Assembly: GCA_021733945.1 (NCBI GenBank)
Contig: JAIPJX010000020.1
Span: 1-46,743, forward strand
Direction of reading: 5' to 3'
Length of the DNA stretch: 46,743 bases
Origin: Verrucomicrobiota bacterium
GTDB taxonomy: Bacteria; Verrucomicrobiota; Verrucomicrobiia; Limisphaerales; SIBE01
Both the position numbers and the translations under genes were made by a program. Every line of letters begins with the position of its first letter. Position 1 is the stretch's first letter. Positions 15,931 through 23,475 of the stretch are shown here, piece after piece. A model generated the notes under the pieces. The model had not been told where the DNA came from and made no database searches. It saw only the letters and a program-made list of their open reading frames with translations.

Positions 15931-17169
15931 TCAATCGGGGAATGCCAACCGCACACACACCAGATCCTGTTTGCTGCGTGCGTAGAAAAGTCCGTCGGCC
16001 AGTGCGGGGTGTGCCCGCACCTCCAGAGGCAGCACCTGGGCCTGGGCTGCGATCCGAAAACGGTCCGGCGAGGCCCGTGCCAGGATCAAACGGCCATCCT
16101 CCAGCATCAGGAGAAGCGAATCTCCCGCCAAGGTGACCGTGCCCGCCTTCAGGCTCGAATCGCTCCAGAGTACCCTGCCGGTCGCCAGCTCAACGCAGCG
16201 CAGGCTTGGACCGTGTTCCTGGCGTCCGTGAAACCCATAGAGGAATCCGTTGTGGTGTACGCTGGTCGCGTAATGGTTTGAAAGCGCTTCATCCGAAGCC
16301 CAAATCTGGCGGGGTGGATCCTCCGCAAGACTCAGCAGCGCGGCACCGGTTCCGTAACTGGCCGAGAGGAATACCTGATCGCCAATCACCAACGGTGTGG
16401 CCGCGCTGACCGAAGCGTTCATCGGCGGTGCCCACGGAAACTCGAAGCGGACTTTTCCGGTCGCCGGATCCAGTCCCACCAAACCGGTTCGCGTGACCAC
16501 CAGTCCGTAGCGTCGGTCCCGGAAGGTGGCTGCGACCGGGGAGGAATAGCTGGCCCGGTGATTGGTGCTCTTCCATGCGAGTTTGCCGCTCCTGCGGTCA
16601 AATGCCACGATTCCCGCTCCGTTGCCACCGCCGATGTTCAGAATGACGAAATCTCCCTCCACCAACGGGGAACACACCATTCCGAAAAAACCTTTGTCGG
16701 CCTGGAAACTTGTTTTGCAATCGATTGACCAGATCTTTTCACCGGACGCCAGGTCCAGGCAGTTGACCAGGCCTTCGGCACCCATGGTGTAGATCCGGCC
16801 CTCGGCGATGGTGGGAGTGGAGCGTGGGCCTTCGTCGAAACCAAAATCGTCCCGGTAACGCGTGGGGGATGTGTGGCTCCAGATTGGTGTGCCATCGCCC
16901 GCATTCCAGCACTGGACGATCTCCTCGTTCCCCTTGCGATGGAAGAGAATCAACCTGCCGCCGGACACCACCGGCCCGCTGAATCCAGCGCCCACCCGTT
17001 GCTTCCATACAACGGGCGGACCCTGCGTCGGCCAGGGCCCGGGTGTGGACCCGCCCCGATACTCGCCGTCCCGGTGCGGACCGAGGAACTGGGGCCAGTC
17101 GGAACCGCGATTCCGGACGGAAGACAGAACGAGGAGGCAGAGGGCCATCAGGGCAATCATCGGTTTCAT
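15931..17169 (-). CDS. Exported PQQ-type beta-propeller protein
   Basis: The 412-residue product starts with a signal peptide (MKPMIALMALCLLVLSSV) followed by WPQFLGPHRDG, the usual opening of planctomycete/verrucomicrobial PQQ-binding-like repeat proteins. Repeats end in GxxxW-type strands: SGEKIWSIDC, SGKLAWKS, TGKVRFEFPW, TGRVLWSDS. The fold is an eight-bladed BamB/quinoprotein-like propeller acting outside the cytoplasm. Quinone-binding residues are not evident, so a scaffold or sugar/protein-binding function is as likely as catalysis. The ATG at 17169 overlaps the stop of the upstream phosphorylase gene by four bases. The upstream open frame to 17628 is the antisense-frame shadow of that gene and is not part of it. 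Confidence 0.86.
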   Translation of the reverse strand: MKPMIALMALCLLVLSSVRNRGSDWPQFLGPHRDGEYRGGSTPGPWPTQGPPVVWKQRVGAGFSGPVVSGGRLILFHRKGNEEIVQCWNAGDGTPIWSHTSPTRYRDDFGFDEGPRSTPTIAEGRIYTMGAEGLVNCLDLASGEKIWSIDCKTSFQADKGFFGMVCSPLVEGDFVILNIGGGNGAGIVAFDRRSGKLAWKSTNHRASYSSPVAATFRDRRYGLVVTRTGLVGLDPATGKVRFEFPWAPPMNASVSAATPLVIGDQVFLSASYGTGAALLSLAEDPPRQIWASDEALSNHYATSVHHNGFLYGFHGRQEHGPSLRCVELATGRVLWSDSSLKAGTVTLAGDSLLLMLEDGRLILARASPDRFRIAAQAQVLPLEVRAHPALADGLFYARSKQDLVCVRLAFPD

Positions 17170-18023
17170 GGGGTCATCCGGGTTTTTTTTGAGGAGTGTC
17201 GTCTTACGAATTCCTGGAGGAGGCGGGAGAGTTGGCCATGCAGGTTCCGGCCCATGGTCAGGACCTCCTGGTGGGTGATGGGGACGGGATTGCGTCCTGC
17301 AGCCAGGTTGGTGATGCAGGACAGGGCTCCGACGCGCAACCCAAGATGATGGGCAACGATGGCTTCGGGAACGGTGCTCATGCCCACGGCATCGGCGCCG
17401 AGCCGGGCGAAGGCCCGGATCTCGGCCGGGGTTTCGTAGCTCGGACCGGACACCGCGAGGTAGACTCCGGAGTGAAACCGCTGCTTGCAGAGCCTGGCGG
17501 AACGGCGGAGTTCCAGGGCGATCTGGGTGTCGTAGACGGATGAGAGATCGACGAAACAGGGTTTGCCGTCCTGCATTTGCCCGCGCAGCGGGTTTTGCCC
17601 CATAAAATTGATGTGATCGGTCAGGCACATCACGTCGCCGGGTCTGTGTTTTGAATGAATGCCTCCGGCGGCGTTTGTCAGCAGAATGGATTCGATGCCG
17701 AGTTCGGCCAGGACGCGGATCGGGAAGGTGATCTCACCCATCGAATGGCCTTCGTAGTAATGGGCCCTGCCACAGAGCAGCAGGACGGGGGTGTCACCGG
17801 AGTGCCCCAGAACCAGATCTCCGGAATGTCCGGCAACCCGCGTCTCGGGAAACCCGGGGATCCGCGCATAAGGGATTCGGACGGTGCCGGTGAGGGTGTG
17901 GGCGAACGAATCGAATCCGCTCCCGAGGAGGATCGCCAAACGGGGGCGGAGCGGCGAGTGTTTGCGAACGCACCGTAGAGCCCGGCGAATGTGGTTGCTG
18001 ACTTGATTTCTCTGGGCCGTCAT
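17166..18023 (-). CDS. punA: Purine nucleoside phosphorylase (PNP I, trimeric type)
   Basis: The 285-residue enzyme phosphorolyses purine (deoxy)ribonucleosides to base and (deoxy)ribose 1-phosphate in the cytoplasm. Diagnostic motifs occur in order: LAILLGSGFDSF (phosphate loop), GRAHYYEGH, ILLTNAAGGI, GPSYETPAEIRAF and GADAVGMSTVPEAIVA, then ITNLAAG. The length is normal for the trimeric family. It is the first gene of the minus-strand run and is divergent from the moeB-like gene, with only 27 bases between the start codons. Its sugar 1-phosphate product could feed the downstream sugar enzymes, but this is inference. Confidence 0.93.
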   Translation of the reverse strand: MTAQRNQVSNHIRRALRCVRKHSPLRPRLAILLGSGFDSFAHTLTGTVRIPYARIPGFPETRVAGHSGDLVLGHSGDTPVLLLCGRAHYYEGHSMGEITFPIRVLAELGIESILLTNAAGGIHSKHRPGDVMCLTDHINFMGQNPLRGQMQDGKPCFVDLSSVYDTQIALELRRSARLCKQRFHSGVYLAVSGPSYETPAEIRAFARLGADAVGMSTVPEAIVAHHLGLRVGALSCITNLAAGRNPVPITHQEVLTMGRNLHGQLSRLLQEFVRRHSSKKTRMTP

Positions 18024-18050
18024 CTAGTGTGCAGGTCTGTAGAGTGTGTT

Positions 18051-19199
18051 ATGCAACTAAACAATGATGAAATTCGCCGTTACTCGCGGCACCTGATCCT
18101 GCCGGAAGTTGGACTGGCAGGCCAAAAGAAAATTTGTTCGACCAGTGTGCTCTGTATCGGAGCGGGTGGTCTGGGATCACCCATTGCGATGTACCTGGCG
18201 GCTGCGGGCATCGGGAAGATCGGGTTGGTTGATTTCGATACGGTCGATTTTTCCAATCTTCAGCGCCAGATCATCCACGGCACCGAGGACGTGGGGCGCC
18301 CGAAGTCGGAGTCGGCGAAAGAGTCCCTGCATCGGATCAATCCGAATGTCGAAGTGATCCTGCACAACACCCGGATCAGCAGTGACAATGCGCTCGATTT
18401 GATTGCTCCCTACGACATTGTCGTGGACGGCACCGACAATTTTCCGACGCGTTACCTGACGAACGACGCCTGTGTGCTGCTCAAGAAACCGAATGTTTAC
18501 GGATCGATCTTCCGGTTTGAAGGGCAGGCCAGCGTGTTTGCTCCCAATCTGGGGGGGCCGTGTTACCGGTGTCTCTATCCCGAGCCGCCCCCTCCGGGAA
18601 TGGTCCCGAGCTGCGCCGAAGGCGGAGTGCTTGGGGTGCTTCCGGGAATTGTCGGCTGCATTCAGGCCACCGAGATTCTCAAGCTCGCATTGGGTGCGGG
18701 AACCTCGCTGGTTGGGCGTTTGGTCCTGTTCAACGCTCTGGACATGAAGTTTCGCGAGCTCAAACTGCGCCGCGATCCGGAGTGCCCGATCTGTGGCGAC
18801 AACCCGACGATCAAGGAGTTGATCGATTACGAGCAGTTTTGCGGTATTCCTGATCAACCGGCCGATCCAGGCCAGCACCCGGATGAGGTGACCGTGCAGG
18901 AACTGAAACGGGCCCTGGACAATCCGAGCCTGGGAATCCATGTGCTTGATGTGCGGGATCCGGACGAATCGGAGATTTCCCAAATTGCCGGAGTGCCACA
19001 GATCCCGCTGGGAGTGTTGCCGGATCGGTTCACCGAGCTGGATCCCAACCAGACGATCTATATTCATTGCAAGGGCGGGGGACGCAGCATGAAGGCGGTC
19101 CAGTTCCTCAAGGAGCAGGGATTTAAATACGTCAAGAGTGTCAAGGGTGGCATCAACGCATGGGCCGAGGAAGTGGATCAAACGATCGCCAAATACTAA
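18051..19199 (+). CDS. moeB: MoeB/ThiF-type E1-like adenylyltransferase with C-terminal rhodanese domain
   Basis: The 382-residue product adenylates the C-terminal glycine of a ubiquitin-like sulfur carrier (MoaD/ThiS type). Residues 1-250 hold the E1 fold: opening RYSRHLILPEVGLAGQKK, nucleotide loop IGAGGLGSP, LVDFDTVDFSNLQRQIIHG, and zinc cysteines in CYRCLYP and CPICGD. The C-terminal 100 residues form a rhodanese domain with the loop HCKGGGRS, whose Cys can carry a persulfide. Such MoeB-rhodanese fusions serve molybdopterin, thiamine or tRNA thiolation; the carrier protein is not in the window, so the pathway is not settled. The ATG at 18051 was chosen because homologues begin just there. 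It heads a plus-strand run of housekeeping genes. Confidence 0.92.
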   Translation: MQLNNDEIRRYSRHLILPEVGLAGQKKICSTSVLCIGAGGLGSPIAMYLAAAGIGKIGLVDFDTVDFSNLQRQIIHGTEDVGRPKSESAKESLHRINPNVEVILHNTRISSDNALDLIAPYDIVVDGTDNFPTRYLTNDACVLLKKPNVYGSIFRFEGQASVFAPNLGGPCYRCLYPEPPPPGMVPSCAEGGVLGVLPGIVGCIQATEILKLALGAGTSLVGRLVLFNALDMKFRELKLRRDPECPICGDNPTIKELIDYEQFCGIPDQPADPGQHPDEVTVQELKRALDNPSLGIHVLDVRDPDESEISQIAGVPQIPLGVLPDRFTELDPNQTIYIHCKGGGRSMKAVQFLKEQGFKYVKSVKGGINAWAEEVDQTIAKY

Positions 19200-19278
19200 A
19201 TCCTTTACCGATTTCGACGGCATCAGAAAGGTTGTGCATTGGCATTTTTACCCTAATCTCGTGTCGAACTGATATTCC

Positions 19279-19779
19279 ATGGGAACACGACGCGAGGCAC
19301 GGGAACGAGCCGTACAATTTCTTTTTCAGTACGACATGAATTGTCCAGAAGACCTGGACAAGGAGCTGGGGTTGTTCTGGGAGAGTCAGAGGACGGTGGC
19401 AATTGCCGATGAAAAATCGGATGCCAAATGGGGTGAAAAAACCGAGCTGCCACCGCCCACGGCCGACGAAGCGACCGTGCGGCTCTTTGCCGAACCCTTG
19501 ATCCGCGGCACCATCGAGTTGAGGGAAGAGCTCGATGAGCGGATCAAGAAATACGCCAAGAACTGGGATTTGAAACGCATGGCCGTGGTGGACCGGAACG
19601 TGTTGCGCCTGGCGATTTACGAGATGTTTCACCGCGACGACATCCCGCCCATCGTCAGCATCAATGAGGCGGTGGACATCGCCAAGAAGTTCTCGACCGA
19701 TGACAGCGGCCGTTTTGTAAACGGAATCCTCGACAAAGTGAAGAATGACCTGATGCGCTCCGCACGGAACGTGACCTGA
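19279..19779 (+). CDS. nusB: Transcription antitermination factor NusB
   Basis: This is a 166-residue NusB. The start TRREARERAVQFLFQYD is the family N-terminus, and WDLKRMAVVDRNVLRLAIYE, PIVSINEAVDIAKKFS and RFVNGILDKV form the conserved core. NusB binds boxA RNA with NusE (S10) during rRNA antitermination. Relative to E. coli NusB there is an insertion of about 25 residues (approximately 42-66, charged and Pro-rich) between helices, as seen in verrucomicrobia. It lies 79 bases after the moeB-like gene and 13 before the PHP gene. Confidence 0.95.
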   Translation: MGTRREARERAVQFLFQYDMNCPEDLDKELGLFWESQRTVAIADEKSDAKWGEKTELPPPTADEATVRLFAEPLIRGTIELREELDERIKKYAKNWDLKRMAVVDRNVLRLAIYEMFHRDDIPPIVSINEAVDIAKKFSTDDSGRFVNGILDKVKNDLMRSARNVT

Positions 19780-19792
19780 CTCGATACGAACC

Positions 19793-20644
19793 ATGTTTGC
19801 TGACCTGCACCTCCATAGTAATTATTCCGACGGCACCTACACACCGGAGGAAGTGGCGATGCACGGGAGTCGGTATGATTTGGGGGTGTTGGCGCTCACG
19901 GACCATGACACCGTGGAGGGATGTGAGGAGATGGCGGCGGCCTGCGCCAGGCAGGGAATTGAATTTGTGGCCGGATCGGAACTGACCGCCGAACTCAACC
20001 AGAATGAGCTCCACCTGCTCGCCTATTTTCTGGACACGACCAATGCCGCGTTGCTGGAGGCGATGGGGAAGTTTCAAAACGTTCGGCAGAATCGGATTTG
20101 TGAAATGGTCGAGCGCCTCAACAAACTGAATGTTCCCCTCGAAGCAGAGGCGGTTTTCAAGATAGCCAGTTGCCGGTCACCCGGTCGTCCCCACGTTGGC
20201 CGGGCACTCGTTCAGGGCGGGTTCTGCAAAACTCTGGACGAGGCGTTCGAACGGTATCTCAAGAAACATCGGCCGGCCTGGGTGCCCAAATTCAAGATCT
20301 CAGCCGTGGAAGCCATTGAACTGATTCACTGCGCCGGTGGAGTCGCCGTCATGGCGCATCCGGGCCTCAACCGGAGCGATGACCTGATTCCGGAACTCGC
20401 AGAGGCGGGATTGGATGGGCTGGAATGTTATCACACCAAACATCCTCCCGCGACCGTGGAGCACTACCTGGAATTGGCGGAGACCCACGGATTCCTGGTG
20501 ACCGGTGGATCCGACTGTCACGGGATGAACAAGGGCAAACCGCTGATCGGTAAAATCAAACTTCCCTACGAGCATGTTCGTGATCTCAAGCGCCGCTCCG
20601 AAGAAATTCGGCAGGGCCTGGATCCGGTGAGCACGCAGGGGTGA
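19793..20644 (+). CDS. PHP-domain phosphoesterase (nucleoside 3',5'-bisphosphate phosphatase / RNase AM-like)
   Basis: The 283-residue protein starts with metal-binding DLHLHSNYSDGT, followed by LTDHDTV, then GSELTAE, a central VAVMAHPG and the closing GGSDCHG, so all PHP metal-ligand motifs are present. Proteins of this length and motif order belong to the TrpH/YciV group, which hydrolyse 3',5'-nucleoside bisphosphates and the 5' ends of short RNAs. No polymerase or histidinol-phosphatase features are seen. It sits between nusB and ftsY in the same direction with short gaps. Confidence 0.9.
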   Translation: MFADLHLHSNYSDGTYTPEEVAMHGSRYDLGVLALTDHDTVEGCEEMAAACARQGIEFVAGSELTAELNQNELHLLAYFLDTTNAALLEAMGKFQNVRQNRICEMVERLNKLNVPLEAEAVFKIASCRSPGRPHVGRALVQGGFCKTLDEAFERYLKKHRPAWVPKFKISAVEAIELIHCAGGVAVMAHPGLNRSDDLIPELAEAGLDGLECYHTKHPPATVEHYLELAETHGFLVTGGSDCHGMNKGKPLIGKIKLPYEHVRDLKRRSEEIRQGLDPVSTQG

Positions 20645-20674
20645 ACCGGTCCCTTCGGACTCAGAATTTTTCAT

Positions 20675-21604
20675 ATGGGTTTCTTCGATCGACTTAAAGC
20701 GGGCCTCCAACGCACCCAGAGCAAACTGGTGCACGAGATCAAACGGATCGTCACGCGTTCTCCAAAAATCACCGCGTCTTCCCTGGAGGAGCTTGAAGCG
20801 GCTTTGATCGCGGCGGACCTGGGCATGCAGGTCACGCAGCGGATTGTTGCGGCCGTTGGCAAGGCGTATGAATCTCAGGGCCGGGGCGGTGCCGATATTC
20901 TGGAGATCGCCAGTCGTGAAGTCGCTGCCGACCTGACTCTGGGTTCGCTCGGGCTCAAGAAATGCGAACAGGGCCCAACCGTGGTTTCCATCGTCGGGGT
21001 GAACGGCACCGGAAAAACGACGACCGCGGCAAAGCTCGGCAGGCACGTTGTTGCACGCGGGGATACGGCCATGCTCGCAGCCTGCGACACGTTTCGGGCC
21101 GCGGCCATTGAGCAGCTCAAACTCTGGGGTGAACGATTGGATCTACCCGTGGTATCCGGTGCTTACGGAGCGGATCCGTCTTCCGTCGCCCACGACGCGG
21201 TTCGTTCGGCCGTGGCGCGTGAGATGAGTTATCTTTTCATCGATACCGCCGGACGGTTGCATACCAAGCAGAATCTGATGCAGGAGCTTCAGAAGCTGCA
21301 CCGGGTGATCGGAAAGCAACTCCCCGGGGCTCCCCATGAAACATTGCTGATCCTGGACGCCACCACCGGGATGAACGCCATGAATCAGGCGCGGGAGTTC
21401 AACAAGGCGGCACCCCTGACGGGACTGGTCATCACCAAGCTCGATGGCACCAGCAAGGGAGGGATGGTGATTGCCATTCAGAAGGAGCTCGGAGTGCCTG
21501 TGAAGTTCATCGGCCTGGGGGAACAACCGGACGACCTGCAGCCATTCGTTCCCAAGGAATTTGCCGAAGCGCTGTTCGCGGATCCCGAAGCAAAAGCGGT
21601 TTGA
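20675..21604 (+). CDS. ftsY: Signal recognition particle receptor FtsY
   Basis: The 309-residue GTPase has the N domain (residues 1-95) and G domain of SRP receptors: P-loop GVNGTGKTTTAAKLG, DTFRAAAIEQL, the DTAGR motif, TKLDGTSKGG, and the final IGLGEQPDDLQPF typical of FtsY. It docks ribosome-SRP complexes at the inner membrane for co-translational insertion. The acidic A domain of E. coli FtsY is missing; the N-terminus (MGFFDRLKAGLQRTQ) is the short amphipathic membrane helix found in many bacteria. Confidence 0.96.
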   Translation: MGFFDRLKAGLQRTQSKLVHEIKRIVTRSPKITASSLEELEAALIAADLGMQVTQRIVAAVGKAYESQGRGGADILEIASREVAADLTLGSLGLKKCEQGPTVVSIVGVNGTGKTTTAAKLGRHVVARGDTAMLAACDTFRAAAIEQLKLWGERLDLPVVSGAYGADPSSVAHDAVRSAVAREMSYLFIDTAGRLHTKQNLMQELQKLHRVIGKQLPGAPHETLLILDATTGMNAMNQAREFNKAAPLTGLVITKLDGTSKGGMVIAIQKELGVPVKFIGLGEQPDDLQPFVPKEFAEALFADPEAKAV

Positions 21605-21645
21605 GAGGCGGATGGGGCACCCGCGATTTGCCGTCCCAAGTCACC

Positions 21646-22806
21646 ATGGTTTCCCAACCAACCGCAGGATTCACCCCGGAGGATCGGGGGTGGATGCAGC
21701 GCGCCCTTCGTCTGGCCCGTCGCGGGCTTGGAGCCACATCCCCCAATCCCATGGTCGGCGCGGTCCTGGTCAATCGGGGACGTGTCATTGGGCAGGGTTG
21801 GCATCGCAGGGCTGGCGAACCACACGCCGAGGTTGAGGCGATCGGAGATGCCGCCAAACGGGGAGAGTCCACCGTGGGATCCACTCTTTATGTAACGCTG
21901 GAGCCATGCTCGACGCACGGGCGCACGCCTCCCTGCACCGATGCGATCCGGACCGCGGGAATTGCATGCGTTTTCATAGCGGCCGTGGACCCGAATCCGG
22001 CGCATGCCGGCCGGGGGTTGCGCATTCTGAAGCGCCGGGGCGTGGCCGTTCATTCCGGCCTGCTCCGGGAGGCTTCGGAAAGACTGAACGAAGCCTTCAA
22101 TCACTGGATCGTCAATCGAACACCCCATGTCACGGTCAAGGCGGCGATGACTTTGGATGGGAAAATCGCGACCGAGTCGGGGCAATCGAAGTGGATCACC
22201 GGCCCGGCAGCGCGTGACTGGGGAATGCGATTGCGCTGCGCCTCGGATGCCATTCTGGTCGGGATGAATACGGTGCAATCGGACAACCCGAGCCTGACCT
22301 GCCGACGCGGCAATGCAGAGCCCCGATCGGCGCTGGCAGGTGGACACCGGTTGCGGCGGGTGGTGCTGGATTCCAGGGCGCGGATTCCTCTGGACAGTCG
22401 GTTGCTCTCGGATGAGGACGCGGAGCAGACCATCGTGGTGGTGACAGGCGCAGCCCCGGCGCGTCGCCTGGCGGCCCTTTCGAAACGCGTGACGGTCTGG
22501 ATTTGTCCGGGAGATCCCACGCGTGTTGACCCGGCTTGGTTGATGACCCGATTGGGTTCGGAATCCGTGACGAGCCTCCTGGTCGAGGGGGGCGGGGAGG
22601 TGGCTGCCTCGTTTTTCGAAAAGAGATTGGTGCACCGGGTGGCATTCTTTTACGCTCCGATGATTCTGGGCGGTCTTCGGACACGCAAGGCAGTCGCCGG
22701 GAACGGAGTGGAGCGTATTGAATTAGCGCCGAGGCTGGAGAATGTGGAATGGCGGCGGGTGGGCGCCGATTTGTTGCTCCTGGCCCGTGTGCAAGCGAGT
22801 CGATAA
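21646..22806 (+). CDS. ribD: Bifunctional riboflavin biosynthesis deaminase/reductase RibD
   Basis: The 386-residue enzyme has two domains. The N-terminal deaminase (about 10-150) shows zinc ligands in HAEVEAI (H60) and LEPCSTHGRTPPC (C88, C97). The C-terminal reductase (about 155-386) contains VKAAMTLDGKIAT, GPAARDW, the LVGMNTV loop and VEGGGEVAASF. Together they convert the GTP-derived diaminohydroxypyrimidine to the ribitylamino-uracil phosphate precursor. The ATG at 21646 matches the family; an in-frame TTG at 21601 would overlap ftsY. The riboflavin synthase gene follows after 12 bases. I looked for an FMN riboswitch upstream and saw none; the gap to ftsY is too short. Confidence 0.95.
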   Translation: MVSQPTAGFTPEDRGWMQRALRLARRGLGATSPNPMVGAVLVNRGRVIGQGWHRRAGEPHAEVEAIGDAAKRGESTVGSTLYVTLEPCSTHGRTPPCTDAIRTAGIACVFIAAVDPNPAHAGRGLRILKRRGVAVHSGLLREASERLNEAFNHWIVNRTPHVTVKAAMTLDGKIATESGQSKWITGPAARDWGMRLRCASDAILVGMNTVQSDNPSLTCRRGNAEPRSALAGGHRLRRVVLDSRARIPLDSRLLSDEDAEQTIVVVTGAAPARRLAALSKRVTVWICPGDPTRVDPAWLMTRLGSESVTSLLVEGGGEVAASFFEKRLVHRVAFFYAPMILGGLRTRKAVAGNGVERIELAPRLENVEWRRVGADLLLLARVQASR

Positions 22807-22818
22807 GGAGAAGAGATT

Positions 22819-23439
22819 ATGTTTACTGGAATTGTCGAAGAAGCCGGGCAGGTGCATGCGATTCAATTCGCCAAGGCCGCAATTCGTCTTGCGGTGCGCT
22901 CACGGGTCTGTGGTCGGGACGTTAAAACAGGAGACAGTGTGGCCGTCAATGGGTGCTGCCTGACCGTCGTGAAACTCTCGGGCAAACCGGGTTCGCGGGT
23001 GCTGGAATTCGATCTTCTTGAGGAATCATGGCTTCGAACGAATTTTAAGGCGCTCCATGTCGGATCTGCAGTCAATCTGGAAAGATCCCTCAGGGCCGAC
23101 GGTCGTTTGAGCGGGCACTTTGTCACCGGGCACATCGATGGCACCGGGACCATTCGGAGATGGGAACAGCAGGGTGCCGACTGGCTTCTGGAGATTGCCC
23201 CACCCCCAGACGTTGCCCGATACCTCCTGTTTAAGGGAACCGTGGCGGTGGACGGAATCAGCCTGACCGTGGCCAAGGTGCTCAAGAAAACGTTCCGAAT
23301 CTGGATCATTCCCCACACGCACGAAGTCACCGCCCTCAAAGAGCGCAAGGTGGGCGATCTCGTCAATCTGGAAGCCGATTTGCTGGGGAAATACGTTGAA
23401 CAGTTTCTCGCCCTGCGTGTGGGCAAGCCTCAACGTTGA
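22819..23439 (+). CDS. ribE: Riboflavin synthase alpha chain
   Basis: The 206-residue enzyme dismutates two 6,7-dimethyl-8-ribityllumazines to riboflavin. It begins with the invariant MFTGIVEEAG and shows two lumazine-binding barrels: the first with VAVNGCCLTVV and the second with GHIDGTGTI, then VAVDGISLTVA. The length is normal. A Shine-Dalgarno-like AAGGAGAAGAG lies just upstream of the ATG. It is the last gene of the plus-strand run and converges with the unknown gene at 23476. Confidence 0.96.
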   Translation: MFTGIVEEAGQVHAIQFAKAAIRLAVRSRVCGRDVKTGDSVAVNGCCLTVVKLSGKPGSRVLEFDLLEESWLRTNFKALHVGSAVNLERSLRADGRLSGHFVTGHIDGTGTIRRWEQQGADWLLEIAPPPDVARYLLFKGTVAVDGISLTVAKVLKKTFRIWIIPHTHEVTALKERKVGDLVNLEADLLGKYVEQFLALRVGKPQR

Positions 23440-23475
23440 AACGAGCGGGTGTTTGCCGGAGCCGGGGCGCACCGT

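Noticed and set aside
17170-17628. N-terminal extension of the beta-propeller protein
   Set aside because: It is the other-frame shadow of the purine nucleoside phosphorylase gene; Arg/Pro-rich, with no family similarity.
21605-21645. FMN riboswitch before ribD
   Set aside because: The gap after ftsY is only about 40 bases and lacks the conserved riboswitch helices.
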